Shown here one piece after another: positions 18,027 to 27,804 of a stretch of 64,000 nt of DNA. The notes under the pieces are model-generated. The model had not been told where the DNA came from, did no database searches, and saw only the letters and a list, made by a program, of their open reading frames with translations. Every line of letters starts with the position of its first letter. Position 1 is the first letter of the stretch. The position numbers were made by a program, and so were the translations under genes. The DNA comes from Candidatus Rhodoferax mariagerensis (GTDB taxonomy: Bacteria > Pseudomonadota > Gammaproteobacteria > Burkholderiales > Burkholderiaceae_C). Where the stretch lies: contig JADKAW010000011.1 of the NCBI GenBank assembly GCA_016719055.1, forward strand, positions 95,649 through 159,648, written 5' to 3'.

Positions 18027-18533
18027 TCAGGTAGTTAGCGGCCGCAGCACTGCGGCGATTTCGTCGCCATCCAGCGGTCGCGCAGCACCAAATCCGGCAA
18101 CATGCCGGGCGCCGGTGGGCTGGATGCTGACAAAGCTGAAATCGCCAAGCGTCGTCATGGGCGCGGCCTCTGGAAAACGTGCCAGGTAGGCGCTACGCGC
18201 TGCCTGCCAGTCGGGGCTATCGGGCAGCAGTCGGGTGGCCAGGCCATCGAGCGACACCCGTGCCAAGGCGTGCACCGGCTCACCCAAGGGCTCACTTTGC
18301 ATGACCATCATCGACACCTCAGGCGCGTCCAGCAGATGGCGCGTGTGGGGCGCCAGCAAGCTGACGTGAATTACCAGGCAAGCCGCATGGGCGTGAATGG
18401 CAAATGGCACCATCGACACAAAAGGCTTGCCTTGGGCGTTGAGCGTGCCCAAGGCGGCCACACGTTGGGTGTTGAGCAGCTTGCGCAGTTCGCGGTTCAG
18501 CCGTGGTTCGTGAGGGGTGGTGGCATCAATCAT
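18027..18533 (-). CDS. Pyridoxamine 5'-phosphate oxidase family (HugZ-like) protein
   Basis: About 168 residues with the split-barrel flavin/heme-binding fold. Motifs: LRKLLNTQRVAALGTLNAQG, PFVSMVPFAIH, LLAPHTRHLLDAPEVSMMV and RHVAGFGAARPL at the C-terminus. Related proteins bind FMN or heme (HugZ); which applies here is unknown. ATG 18531-18533 was preferred over one 39 bp upstream. It stands alone between convergent and divergent neighbours. Confidence 0.85.
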   Translation of the reverse strand: MIDATTPHEPRLNRELRKLLNTQRVAALGTLNAQGKPFVSMVPFAIHAHAACLVIHVSLLAPHTRHLLDAPEVSMMVMQSEPLGEPVHALARVSLDGLATRLLPDSPDWQAARSAYLARFPEAAPMTTLGDFSFVSIQPTGARHVAGFGAARPLDGDEIAAVLRPLTT

Positions 18534-18612
18534 TGAGAAAATTGGCCTCCAGCCCTTGTTGAATATGCGCAAGTAGCTATGAAAAAACTAGCTAATTGAA
18601 GCATTGAAGGGG

Positions 18613-19560
18613 TTACGACCCAAGCTGCAAAATAATGTGGTGGTTGATGCGTTCTTGCACGGCGGCAGCGGCCAGCGCTGAATTGATGACCGGGCTGCCA
18701 TCCACGGTGCGGTGCAGGCTGGGCGGGCGCAACAGATCGCCCTTCTGGTCAATCACGATGGCCACGTCGGGTAGGTTGGGTTCCTGGCTGCGCCGTCTGA
18801 CCACCGCCACCTCTTCGTCGTCGAGCTGCACGTAGGTGCCGGGTGGGCACAGTCCCACAATGCGCACCAGTGCGTGGCCTACGGCGCTTTCTTGTTCGGC
18901 GGTGCCATGAATCACATTTTGGGCTGATTCGGTAGCGCTGCGCCCTTCACGCGACTGGCGCGGGCTGATCATGGCTGCGTAACGGTCCACCACATGCAGG
19001 ATATGCGCCAGCCGGTGTGGCGAAATCAGTGCGGCCAGGTTTTCACCGGGAAAGTCTTCCTTGTGGTGCAGCTGGATGGTTTCAAGCCACAACTCATCGG
19101 TGATGCCCAGGTTGTTGAGCATCATGGCGCCCTTGCTGGCATGGGCCCGAATGGCAATCTGCTGCTCGGGGCTGGGCCGCGCGCGTTGCGTGGCCAGTTC
19201 GTCTTGCAGCGAGGTCATGGCAATGTTCATGGTCAGTGCCGCGCACACCAGGCTGTTGCGCTCTGTGCCGGGCAAATTGAAATCGTCCGACAACAGGTGG
19301 CACAACACGGCACACACCAGCGCGTGTGAGGCGCTGTAGCCCACCGGCGAGTTGATGGCCAGCTGAAACAACAGGTACAAGCCGACGTCGGCATCGTGCT
19401 TGAGCAGGTCCTGCATCCAGCGGTCATATTGGTAGATGCGCTGTTTGAATTCCTGCACGCTGTCAGGATGGGCCAATAGCAGGCCCAGCCCGGACTCCAG
19501 ATCCGACCACAGACCCAGCAGGTCTTCGTACTCGTCTTCGGTGGTAACGACCAGGTTCAT
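18613..19560 (-). CDS. HD-domain (HD-GYP-like) phosphohydrolase
   Basis: About 315 residues. The central part carries HD-superfamily features: SASHALVCAVLCHLL near residue 105, THASKGAMMLNNLG-like segment, IQLHHKEDFPG and HILHVVDRYAAMISPR. The arrangement resembles HD-GYP c-di-GMP phosphodiesterases, but the GYP triplet is not obvious, so activity on c-di-GMP is uncertain. Start at ATG 19558-19560 (MNLVVTTEDE). A longer start at 19620 would overlap yajQ by 20 bp. It follows yajQ on the same strand, consistent with a c-di-GMP theme. Confidence 0.8.
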   Translation of the reverse strand: MNLVVTTEDEYEDLLGLWSDLESGLGLLLAHPDSVQEFKQRIYQYDRWMQDLLKHDADVGLYLLFQLAINSPVGYSASHALVCAVLCHLLSDDFNLPGTERNSLVCAALTMNIAMTSLQDELATQRARPSPEQQIAIRAHASKGAMMLNNLGITDELWLETIQLHHKEDFPGENLAALISPHRLAHILHVVDRYAAMISPRQSREGRSATESAQNVIHGTAEQESAVGHALVRIVGLCPPGTYVQLDDEEVAVVRRRSQEPNLPDVAIVIDQKGDLLRPPSLHRTVDGSPVINSALAAAAVQERINHHIILQLGS

Positions 19561-19600
19561 GACGGGGTTGCGTTGTCTTGGCAAGTTTTGGCGGTAGAAA

Positions 19601-20086
19601 TTAGTCGCGGAAGTTGTCAAAGCTCAGGGGCATGTCGGCAACTTCTTTTTTGATCAGGGCCATGGCGGCTTGCAGGTCGTCGCGCTTGGCACCGCTCACG
19701 CGTAATTTGCCGTCCTGAATGGCGGCCTGCACCTTCATCTTGCTGTCCTTGATGATGCGCTGAATCTTTTTACCCAGCTCGGTTTCAATGCCGTCGCGCA
19801 CTTTGATGACCTGCTTGACCTTGTCGCCGCCCATCTTCTGCACATCACCCTTGTCAAGAAAACGCACATCGACATTGCGTTTGGTGAGTTTGTTGCGCAG
19901 GATATCCTCAATTTGCGTCAGCTGAAAATCGGCGTCGCCAATCAGGGTGATTTCCTTGTCTTTGAGCTCGATCGCAGCGGGCGTGCCCTTGAAATCAAAT
20001 CGCGTGCCGATTTCTTTGGCGGTGTTTTCCACGGCGTGCTTCACATCAACGATGCTGGCTTCACAAACGGTATCAAAAGATGGCAT
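19601..20086 (-). CDS. yajQ: YajQ family cyclic-di-GMP-binding protein
   Basis: 161 residues, the normal length. N-terminus [20 protein letters not shown] and blocks [47 protein letters not shown] and [17 protein letters not shown] are diagnostic. YajQ homologues bind c-di-GMP or nucleotides and act with transcription factors in some bacteria. Divergent from murB; upstream of the HD-domain gene. Confidence 0.96.
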   Translation of the reverse strand: MPSFDTVCEASIVDVKHAVENTAKEIGTRFDFKGTPAAIELKDKEITLIGDADFQLTQIEDILRNKLTKRNVDVRFLDKGDVQKMGGDKVKQVIKVRDGIETELGKKIQRIIKDSKMKVQAAIQDGKLRVSGAKRDDLQAAMALIKKEVADMPLSFDNFRD

Positions 20087-20176
20087 TTTTTCAGTTCATT
20101 GGGGTGCAGGTTGCGCCGGTCGCGCGGGTCTGCGGGGTGGACCATAGGCCTGTACCGGTCAGGCGACAATGCCGCC

Positions 20177-21249
20177 ATGTTAGTTCAGAAAAACGTGCCC
20201 TTGCAGGCTTTCAACACCTTTCATATTGTGGCCAAAGCCCAGGCGCTGGCGCGAATTGCCTGCGAGTCGGATCTGCTGGGCCTGCTGGCAGACCCCGAAT
20301 GGGCGCAAACGCCCAAATTTGTCCTGGGTGGCGGCAGCAACGTGGTGCTGACCGGTGACGTCAAAGCGCTGATGCTCAAAGTCGAGCTTGCCGGGCGGCG
20401 ACTGGTGCAGGAAACCCCCGCGCCTTTGTGGTGGAGGCTGGTGCTGGCGAAGACTGGCACGACCTGGTGGCCTGGACGCTGGCACAGGGCTACCCAGGCC
20501 TGGAAAACATGGCGCTGATTCCGGGCACGGTGGGTGCCGCGCCGGTGCAGAACATCGGCGCTTATGGGGTGGAGTTGCAAGACCGGTTTGAATCCCTCGA
20601 TGCCATCGACCTGCAGACCGGCCAGGTGTTCACGCTGAACGCCGCCCAATGCGCATTTGGTTACCGCGATTCTGTCTTTAAACATAGCAGCTCAGGCAAT
20701 GCCAGTGCGGGCCAGCAGGCCATTGGCCTTAAAAATCGGGCGCTGATCCTGCGCGTGCGCCTGAGCCTGCCCAAACCCTGGAAGCCGGTACTGAACTACG
20801 CAGACCTGGAGCGCAAGATGCTGGAGCAGCACTGCAGTCAGCCATCGCCCCAGCAGATATTTGACTGGGTGTGTGACATCCGGCGCGCCAAGTTGCCCGA
20901 CCCCACCGTGATTGGCAATGTGGGCAGCTTTTTTAAAAACCCCACGGTCAGCCTTGAGCAATGCGCAGATATCATTGCCCGTGACCCCAAAGTGGTGCAC
21001 TATGTGCTGGCCGATGGCAGCCTCAAGCTGGCGGCAGGCTGGTTGATTGATGCCTGTGGCTGGCGCGGCAAGTCGGTCGGTTTGGCGGGCGTTTACGAAA
21101 AACAGGCACTGGTTCTGGTGAACCGGGGTGGCCGCAGCCCCGTTGAGAGCGCCACCGGCGGCGAGGTGATGACGCTGGCCAAGGCCATCCAGACCAGTGT
21201 CTATGAGCGCTTTGGCATTTGGCTCGACCCCGAGCCTGTCGTGGTGTAG
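20177..21249 (+). pseudogene. murB: UDP-N-acetylenolpyruvoylglucosamine reductase MurB, interrupted by one frameshift
   Basis: MurB reduces UDP-GlcNAc-enolpyruvate to UDP-MurNAc in peptidoglycan synthesis and is normally essential. The first part (ATG 20177; VPLQAFNTFHIVAKA, FVLGGGSNVVL) reads correctly to RRLVQETP. Homology continues one frame over from AFVVEAGAGEDWHDLV through IPGTVGAAPVQNIGAYG, IGNVGSFFKNP and AAGWLIDACGW to the stop at 21249. The shift lies at about 20411-20422, next to a CCCCC run, and is repaired by adding one base. No other murB is in the window. A sequencing error is more likely than loss of the gene. Confidence 0.9.
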
Positions 21250-21257
21250 GTTTTGGC

Positions 21258-22532
21258 ATGAAATTCAGTAACTTTTCCATACGCACCAAGCTGATCGTCC
21301 TGCTGGGGGCAACTTCGGCCATGGCGTTGCTGATCTCTGCGGTGATGTCGCTGTCACTCACGTTTGTCACCCAGCGCAACGAGTCAATGCGGCATTTGCA
21401 GCAAATCTCGGACATTGCCCGCGAAAACCTGACGGCTGCACTGGCGTTTCGCGACGGTGCCAGCGCAGCGCGCATGCTGGGCTCCCTGAGCACCAATCCA
21501 CGCATCCTGGCCGCCATCATTCACGACGACGAGGCCCAGCAGTTCAGTGCCTATGTCGCGCCGAAGGCAAACCAGAAGGCGCTGGCGCTGCAATTGGCCG
21601 AGGTGTCGCAACTGGCCAAACAGCAACACCAGCAACTGTTCGAGCAGCGCCTTGGGCTGGAGTCGATCGAATTTGATTACATGTACGCTGTCAGCCCGAT
21701 TGTTTTTGAAGGCAAAACCCTGGGTACCCTGACGCTGTTGTCTGACAACCAGGCGTTGAAGGAGCGGGTCAGCTACTTTGTTGTTATGCAGGTATTGATA
21801 TCGCTGCTGACACTGTTCATCATTGTGCTGATTTCCATTCGGCAGCAAAAGATTTTTACGGCGCCCATCTTTCACATCATCGATGTGATGCGCAACATTG
21901 CCCAGACCAAAAATTACACGGTCAGCGTGGAGACCATTCAAAACGACGAATTCAAGGTGCTGTACCGGCATTTCAACGACATGATCGCCGAGATTCGCGA
22001 GCGCGACGCCTTGCTAAGCCGCCTGGCCACCACCGATCCGCTGACTGTGCTGGCCAACCGGCGCCACGCCATGGAGGTGCTGCAAACCCTGGTGACGCGG
22101 GCGCTGCGTAAACAGGAGTTTTTTGGGCTGATCATGTTCGACATCGACTATTTCAAACGCATCAACGACCAATTTGGCCACCCGGTGGGCGATGTGGTGC
22201 TGAAAGAAGTGGCCGCCATCCTGATGCATGCAGCGCGTGAGTATGATTTGGTGGCACGCATGGGTGGCGAAGAATTTTTGGTGATGTGCGACCATAGCGA
22301 CGTTGAAACCACTCATTTGATTGCCGAGCGCATGCGTCTGGCGATCGAAGCCAAAGTGATCACGCTTGATACTGGCAAAACATTGCGCATCACCGCCAGT
22401 GCCGGTGTTTATGCAGTGGTGCCTGTGTCAGATGATCTGGACGCGCCGCTCAGGTGTGTGGACGCAGCGCTGTACCATGCCAAAGAATCGGGGAGAAACC
22501 AGGTGTCGATGTGGGAAAACCATGAAAAATAG
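21258..22532 (+). CDS. YfiN-like membrane diguanylate cyclase
   Basis: A 424-residue inner-membrane protein. TM helix about 11-33, periplasmic sensor domain (CHASE8-like) to about 165, TM helix about 167-190, HAMP about 190-245, GGDEF about 250-420. The active site is intact (RMGGEEFLV) with the Mg-binding DIDYFKRIND. An I-site RxxD is not obvious. The start was placed at ATG 21258, 8 bp after murB. It overlaps a YfiR-like gene, matching YfiN/YfiR pairs in which periplasmic YfiR restrains the cyclase. Confidence 0.93.
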   Translation: MKFSNFSIRTKLIVLLGATSAMALLISAVMSLSLTFVTQRNESMRHLQQISDIARENLTAALAFRDGASAARMLGSLSTNPRILAAIIHDDEAQQFSAYVAPKANQKALALQLAEVSQLAKQQHQQLFEQRLGLESIEFDYMYAVSPIVFEGKTLGTLTLLSDNQALKERVSYFVVMQVLISLLTLFIIVLISIRQQKIFTAPIFHIIDVMRNIAQTKNYTVSVETIQNDEFKVLYRHFNDMIAEIRERDALLSRLATTDPLTVLANRRHAMEVLQTLVTRALRKQEFFGLIMFDIDYFKRINDQFGHPVGDVVLKEVAAILMHAAREYDLVARMGGEEFLVMCDHSDVETTHLIAERMRLAIEAKVITLDTGKTLRITASAGVYAVVPVSDDLDAPLRCVDAALYHAKESGRNQVSMWENHEK

Positions 22533-23061
22533 TCTTTCGGTACTTCGGGCCAGTGCGCTGGCGCTGGCCGGGCTGATGTTGGCGGCCCCCAGCGTGGCCA
22601 GCCAGGAAGAAAACAAGCTGCTGGCGGTGTTTTTTGGTCGTTTTGCCAACTACATCGAATTGCCTGACCGGGCGGCCACCCAATTTGTCATCACGCTGGT
22701 GGATGAAAATCCGTTTGGCAGCCTGCTGGAGGATTTGTACCGGGGCAAAGTGATCAGCGGCAGGCCGGTGGCGATCCGGTATGCCACCCGGGTGGACGAG
22801 ATTGGCCAAAGCGACATGCTGTTCATCACGCTGGTCAATCCGCGCAGCCGGCAGGAAGCGATTGACTACGCCACCAAAAATTCGATTTTGACGATCAGCA
22901 CCGCCATGGGGTTTGCCGAACGTGGCGGCATCATTCAGCTCGACTTTTTGCAACAGCACACGCGCATCAAAATCAACCACGCTGCGGCGGTCAAGTCCAA
23001 CATCCGCATTGGTGCGCCCTTGCTGTCGCTGGCGACCGTGATACGGGGAGAAACGCGATGA
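22522..23061 (+). CDS. YfiR family periplasmic protein
   Basis: A 179-residue protein with signal peptide (LALAGLMLAAPSVASQ). The YfiR domain follows: KLLAVFFGRFANYIELPD, FVITLVDENPFGSLLEDLY, GQSDMLFITLV, ILTISTAMGFAERGGIIQL and the C-terminal IKINHAAAVKSNIRIGAPLLSLA. In Pseudomonas YfiR inhibits the diguanylate cyclase YfiN. Its start lies 11 bp inside the cyclase gene and its stop overlaps the TonB receptor gene by 4 bp (ATGA). Confidence 0.92.
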   Translation: MKNSLSVLRASALALAGLMLAAPSVASQEENKLLAVFFGRFANYIELPDRAATQFVITLVDENPFGSLLEDLYRGKVISGRPVAIRYATRVDEIGQSDMLFITLVNPRSRQEAIDYATKNSILTISTAMGFAERGGIIQLDFLQQHTRIKINHAAAVKSNIRIGAPLLSLATVIRGETR

Positions 23062-25424
23062 AAAGCCTGACCCTGGCCACCACTTGTCTGCTAGCAAGTA
23101 CGGCGCTGCTGGCGCAGGACAAAACCCTGCTGCAGGCCAATGACTACTACCAAAAGTCGCTCGACGAGTTGCTGCACATCGAGACGCCGGCCAAGGCCGA
23201 GGTAGGCTCAAGAACCGGTGCGCGTGACGCGCTGGAAGCCGATGTGCCAATTGATGTGATCACCGCCGCGCAGCTTGAGGGCAGCGGCTACACCGAACTT
23301 TCCAAGGCGCTGATGAAGCTTGTGCCGGGCTTCAACTCGCCACGCCCCACCGGTCATGACGGCACCGACCATGTGCCGCCCTTCACCTTGCGTGGGCTCA
23401 ACCCCGACCAGGTGCTGGTGCTGGTCAACGGCAAGCGGTTGCATCAAAGCTCTTTGCTCAATGTGAACATATCGGTGGGCCGGGGTACCTCGGGTGTGGA
23501 CATCAACACCATCCCGCTGCGTTCCATTGAGCGCATCGAGGTGCTGCGCGATGGTGCGGCGGCCCAGTATGGCTCTGACGCGATTGCCGGCATCATCAAC
23601 ATCATCCTCAAGGGTTATGGCCATGACAGCCGCGCCTCAGTCAGTTATGGGCGCACCACACAAGGCGATGGTGCCGTTCGCCAGGCTGATGTGTTTTATT
23701 CTTTGCCGCTGCAAAACGACGGTTTTGTCAATCTGACCGCTGAGGCCCGTGACCGCGGCCGCACCAACCGGGCCGGGCCCGACCCGCGCTTGGGCAACCG
23801 TATCAACCATTTGATTGGCGAGACCGACGCCCAGGACGGGCAACTGGCTCTGAACGCCGAGGTGCCGGTCGATGCCCTGACCTTTTATGCGCACGGCTTG
23901 CTAGACCGGCGTAGCAGCAGTGCCGGTGCCCTGTACCGGCTGCCGACTGATGCGCGCAACAACCCGGCGCTTTACCCGGATGGTTTTTTGCCCATGATTG
24001 AGCCCAAAATCAGCGACTACTCGCTCAGCGCCGGACTGCGGGGGGTGAGTGGTGACGATGTGCGCTGGGACCTGAGCCTGACCCACGGCAGCAATGACTA
24101 CCATTTTTATGTGGCCAACACCCACAATGACTCGTTGGGCAACAGCTCGCCCACGTCGTTTGACAGCGGTGCCACCCGCTACACCCAAAACATCCTCAAC
24201 CTGGATCTGGTGAAGAAGTTCGGCGCACTGAACCTGGCCGGCGGGGCCGAACTGCGCCAGGAAAACTACCAGATCCGTCGTGGTGAGCCAGCGTCGTACA
24301 TGACGGGCAGTTTCAGCAACATTCCAGGTGCCCAGGGTTTCCCCGGCTTTATGCCCGACAACGAGGTCGACGCCACGCGCAGCAACCGTGCGCTGTACCT
24401 GGATGCGCGCTTTGATGTGTCGCGTGCGCTGGCCCTGGAGGCCGCCGCCCGGTATGAAAACTACAGCGATTTTGGTGCCACGCTCGACAAAAAACTGGCA
24501 TTGGCCTACCGCCCTCATGACGATGTGTTGCTGCGCGCCAGCGCCAGCACGGGTTTTCGGGCTCCCTCGCTGTCCCAGGCCAACTACACCTCGACCGTGT
24601 CCACGCTGAGCAGCAGTGACGCCATCTTCAGGCAAGCGGGCACCTTTGCGGTCAACCATCCGGTGTCGGTGGCACTTGGGTCACAACAACTTCGGCCCGA
24701 AAAATCGAAGCATCAGACGGTGGGCGTGGTGTACCAGCCAAGCAGCGATTTTTCTGTAAGTTTTGATTTTTTTACCGCCGACATTGCTGATCGGATCATG
24801 CTGACCGGCAACATCGTCGACACGGTGTCGCCCCAGGTCAAGGCGATTCTGAAGCAATACGGCGTGCAAAGCGCGCGTTATTTCACCAATGCGATTGGCA
24901 CCGAAACGCAGGGGCTCGACATCCGCCTGAACTACAAACACAGCTTCAAAGACCACAGCAAACTCAAAATGGTCGCGTCCTACCACCGCGACCGTACCCG
25001 GATTACCGACGTACACCCACTGGCCTCGATCCTCGGCAATCAGACCACCACCGCCGTGCTGAACGACACCACCCAGTCATTCATTGAAACCGCCCAACCC
25101 GCCGACGGCTACAAGCTGTGGACCCAGTACGAGTCAGGTGTCTGGCGCAGCACGCTCAATCTGAACCGCGTGGGCAGCTATTACTACGTCAACGGCAGCC
25201 GGTTTGGTGCCAAGCTGACCACCGACCTCGATCTGGCGTGGCAGTTGAGCAAGAATCTGGAAGTTGCGGTGGGTGCGAACAACATCTTCAACGTATTGCC
25301 CGACAAGTTTCCAACCACCAGCAACCTGTTTGTCAGTGGCAACGGCATCATCCAGTACGCACCCATCAGCCCGTATGGCTACAACGGGGCGTTTTTTTAC
25401 GTTCGCCTGAATCTCAAGCTGTAG
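23058..25424 (+). CDS. TonB-dependent outer-membrane receptor
   Basis: 788 residues: signal peptide (SLTLATTCLLASTALLAQ), plug domain (DVPIDVITAAQLEGSGYTEL, RGLNPDQVLVLVNGKRLH, IERIEVLRDGAAAQYGSDAI) and a 22-strand-type barrel ending in FFYVRLNLKL. The plug resembles receptors for iron complexes or small organic ligands; the ligand is unknown. There is no TonB/ExbBD or ABC system nearby. Translational coupling to yfiR and the diguanylate cyclase suggests that it supplies or gates a periplasmic signal for c-di-GMP control. Confidence 0.93.
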   Translation: MKSLTLATTCLLASTALLAQDKTLLQANDYYQKSLDELLHIETPAKAEVGSRTGARDALEADVPIDVITAAQLEGSGYTELSKALMKLVPGFNSPRPTGHDGTDHVPPFTLRGLNPDQVLVLVNGKRLHQSSLLNVNISVGRGTSGVDINTIPLRSIERIEVLRDGAAAQYGSDAIAGIINIILKGYGHDSRASVSYGRTTQGDGAVRQADVFYSLPLQNDGFVNLTAEARDRGRTNRAGPDPRLGNRINHLIGETDAQDGQLALNAEVPVDALTFYAHGLLDRRSSSAGALYRLPTDARNNPALYPDGFLPMIEPKISDYSLSAGLRGVSGDDVRWDLSLTHGSNDYHFYVANTHNDSLGNSSPTSFDSGATRYTQNILNLDLVKKFGALNLAGGAELRQENYQIRRGEPASYMTGSFSNIPGAQGFPGFMPDNEVDATRSNRALYLDARFDVSRALALEAAARYENYSDFGATLDKKLALAYRPHDDVLLRASASTGFRAPSLSQANYTSTVSTLSSSDAIFRQAGTFAVNHPVSVALGSQQLRPEKSKHQTVGVVYQPSSDFSVSFDFFTADIADRIMLTGNIVDTVSPQVKAILKQYGVQSARYFTNAIGTETQGLDIRLNYKHSFKDHSKLKMVASYHRDRTRITDVHPLASILGNQTTTAVLNDTTQSFIETAQPADGYKLWTQYESGVWRSTLNLNRVGSYYYVNGSRFGAKLTTDLDLAWQLSKNLEVAVGANNIFNVLPDKFPTTSNLFVSGNGIIQYAPISPYGYNGAFFYVRLNLKL

Positions 25425-25537
25425 GCTGGGCAGGTCGGGCCAGGTCGGCGACTGAAACGGCCAAAGCACCTGAGCCATGCCGGACTATTTTGGGTGTGTG
25501 GCCCGTTTTGGCCCATTTTTCGCGCATGATCACGCCC

Positions 25538-26542
25538 ATGAAAAATATCATTGTGCTTGGGGGTACCGGCTTTGTAGGTGCCCATGTGTGTGAAAAACTG
25601 GTGCGTGAGGGCTGGGAGGTGACCTTGCCCACACGGCGTCTTGCCAACGCAGACCACGTCAAACATTTGCCCAACCTGACGGTGCTGGAAATTGACGTCC
25701 ATGACGATGCAGCCTTAAACGCAGCTGTGGCCGGGCAAGATGCACTGGTCAATCTGGTGGCCATTTTGCATGGTACGCAGGCCGCGTTTGAACAGGTACA
25801 TGTGGCCTTGCCACGCAAAATTGCCCACGCTTGTGCCCTGGCAGGAGTCAAGCAGGTGGTGCACATCAGCGCCCTGGGGGCAGACGCCTTGCAACCCGAA
25901 AAGTCACCGTCAATGTATTTGCGCTCCAAAGGTGAGGGTGAAGCGGTGCTGATGCAGGCGGCCAGTGGTGCCGGCGCTGGCATAGCCGCTAAAGTGGGCT
26001 TTGATCTGACAATTTTGCGGCCCAGCGTGATTTTTGGTGCTGAAGACAAGTTCATCAACCTGTTTGCCAAATTGCAGCAAGTTCTTCCGCTGATGCCGCT
26101 GGCTGGCGCGTCGGCCAAGTTCCAGCCGGTCTGGGTCGAGGACGTGGCCAGCGCCGTGGTGCGCAGCCTGGCGGGTGCCAGTGCGGCCGCCTCGCCACGC
26201 ATCATTGAGGTGGCAGGCCCCGAGGTGTTCACGCTCAAGCAACTGGTGCAGTTGTCAGCACAGCTCAGCGGCGTAGCCGGTGGTTTTGCCCGACCGGTGC
26301 TGGCATTGCCGCAATGGGCTGGGCGCCTGCAGGCCACCCTGATGGGGCTGGCACCCGGTGCGCCCATGATGAGCCCGGACAATCTTGATTCGATGAAAGT
26401 CGACAACGTGGCGACCGGCCAGCAGCCGGGGCTAGCGTCTTTGGGCCTGATGGCATCGGCCTTGCAGCCGATTGCGCAAGACTACCTGAACCGCAACAAT
26501 GCATTCAGTGGTCTACTGGGTCTGCGCAAGCGCTCCCACTGA
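25538..26542 (+). CDS. NDUFA9-like NAD(P)-binding atypical SDR
   Basis: About 334 residues. N-terminal Rossmann motif IIVLGGTGFVGAHVCEKLV, then VHISALGAD, SKGEGEAVL (Tyr-Lys positions reduced to YLRSK), LRPSVIFG and PVWVEDVA. This matches bacterial NDUFA9/39 kDa complex-I-subunit-like proteins, often annotated as complex I NDUFA9 family; the role in bacteria is unclear. Residues 145-150 (GAGAGIAAK) look like a small insertion. ATG 25538 was chosen; 25526 is also possible. Confidence 0.88.
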   Translation: MKNIIVLGGTGFVGAHVCEKLVREGWEVTLPTRRLANADHVKHLPNLTVLEIDVHDDAALNAAVAGQDALVNLVAILHGTQAAFEQVHVALPRKIAHACALAGVKQVVHISALGADALQPEKSPSMYLRSKGEGEAVLMQAASGAGAGIAAKVGFDLTILRPSVIFGAEDKFINLFAKLQQVLPLMPLAGASAKFQPVWVEDVASAVVRSLAGASAAASPRIIEVAGPEVFTLKQLVQLSAQLSGVAGGFARPVLALPQWAGRLQATLMGLAPGAPMMSPDNLDSMKVDNVATGQQPGLASLGLMASALQPIAQDYLNRNNAFSGLLGLRKRSH

Positions 26543-26703
26543 CAGGTTCTTCACTCCAAAAGTAATAGCTGACCGTCAAGTCGGCTAACGCTGGTACAAG
26601 CTCTGCATTCACATCGCCGAGACCTGGCTTGCCAACGGTCGCCCATTTTGAAAATGGATGGACTCCCAGGTTCTTTCTTCACAAGCACAGATTTTCTTCA
26701 ACA

Positions 26704-26748
26704 TTGATAGCTGCTAGCGCTTATCTGGTGTGAGATAGCAGTCGTTTT
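26704..26748 (+). repeat. Interspersed palindromic repeat in the 26543-26810 intergenic region
   Basis: TTGATAGCTGCTAGCGCTTA followed by GAGATAGCAGTCGTTTTT. It is the fourth-best copy of the family seen at 7568, 16434, 35781, 49148 and 51984. The rest of this 268-bp gap between convergent genes shows no gene. Confidence 0.65.
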
Positions 26749-26810
26749 TGTGCGTAAACCTGACAACTCGCTGCCGCCAACCAGGCGAGCTTGGTGTTCA
26801 TCGCGTGTAT

Positions 26811-27770
26811 TCACTGCAACACCAGCCCCAACCGCGACCAATTCACACCTTGTGCGTCCGACGAAAACCAGACCTGGCGGGCGCGGCCCAAAATGTCCTG
26901 CAGAGGCACGGTGCCAAAACTGCGCGAATCAACACTGCTGTTGCGGTTGTCACCCAGCACAAACACCTGGCCATCGGGCACCGTAAGTTGCATTGATTGA
27001 GCCGGCGTGCTGGTGGCCCGGTTCAGCGGTGGCAACACGACGGCAGGTGTGGCACCGGACTGCGACTCTGACCACTGCACCTGCCATTGGCGGCCATCCA
27101 GCGCCTCGGTGATCACGCCATTGACAGGCTTGGTGCCAGCGCTGTGCAGTGCCTGGCCATTGACCCAGACCTGGGCGTTCTTGAGCACAATCTGATCACC
27201 CGGCAGGCCAATCACCCGTTTGATGTAACTCACACTGCGGTCGTTGGGGTAGGCAAAGATGGCGATGTCGCCGCGGTGCACGCCGCTCTTGCAGCCAGGG
27301 CAGTTGTAGCGTTTGTCGGCCCAGATCATGTCACCGGCGCGCACGCTGGGTGCCATGCTGTTGGACGGTATCCGGTAAGGCTCCACCTGATGCTGGCGCA
27401 CATACAGGGTCAGCAGCGGCAGGGCCAGCAGGTCGCACAACACAAACACCAGTGCATACACGCCGCTGAGTTGCCAAGGTTTAGCCAGACCCGCCATTTG
27501 ACGGCGTGCCGTGCGCCAGGCATCTCCCACCGCATAGGCCCACAGCCCCAGGGTCGCCACCAGGCCCAACAGCAGCGTCGGCAGCATCCACTGATCGGGC
27601 AGGTACAGCGCCACCAGCGCCACACCGGGAATACACAGCAAGGCAAAGGTCAAAAACAGCCAAATGGCACGGTTGATGTCGCCGTTATAAAGCTGGCCAA
27701 AACCTGGCAGAACCAGTGAGGCAAGGGCCGCAATGATCGGCCGGCGAGGGGTCATGGTGGGGGTCATCAT
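26811..27770 (-). CDS. lepB: Signal peptidase I with N-terminal multi-TM extension
   Basis: 319 residues. The C-terminal half is the S26 Ser/Lys protease that cleaves signal peptides at the outer face of the inner membrane. The catalytic Ser is in IPSNSMAPSVRAGD (about residue 145), the catalytic Lys is in VSYIKRVIGLPGDQI, and box E is VLGDNRNSSVDSRSFG. The first about 125 residues add about four TM segments beginning GFGQLYNGDINRAIW, a TM2-like module not found in standard LepB. It is the third gene of an operon after an ECF sigma factor and a small membrane protein. Usual lepB neighbours (lepA, rnc) are absent, so this may be an accessory peptidase. Confidence 0.9.
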   Translation of the reverse strand: MMTPTMTPRRPIIAALASLVLPGFGQLYNGDINRAIWLFLTFALLCIPGVALVALYLPDQWMLPTLLLGLVATLGLWAYAVGDAWRTARRQMAGLAKPWQLSGVYALVFVLCDLLALPLLTLYVRQHQVEPYRIPSNSMAPSVRAGDMIWADKRYNCPGCKSGVHRGDIAIFAYPNDRSVSYIKRVIGLPGDQIVLKNAQVWVNGQALHSAGTKPVNGVITEALDGRQWQVQWSESQSGATPAVVLPPLNRATSTPAQSMQLTVPDGQVFVLGDNRNSSVDSRSFGTVPLQDILGRARQVWFSSDAQGVNWSRLGLVLQ

Positions 27771-27804
27771 GGTGAAGTCCTTTGTTCAAAATTCAGGGTC
27801 GGTG

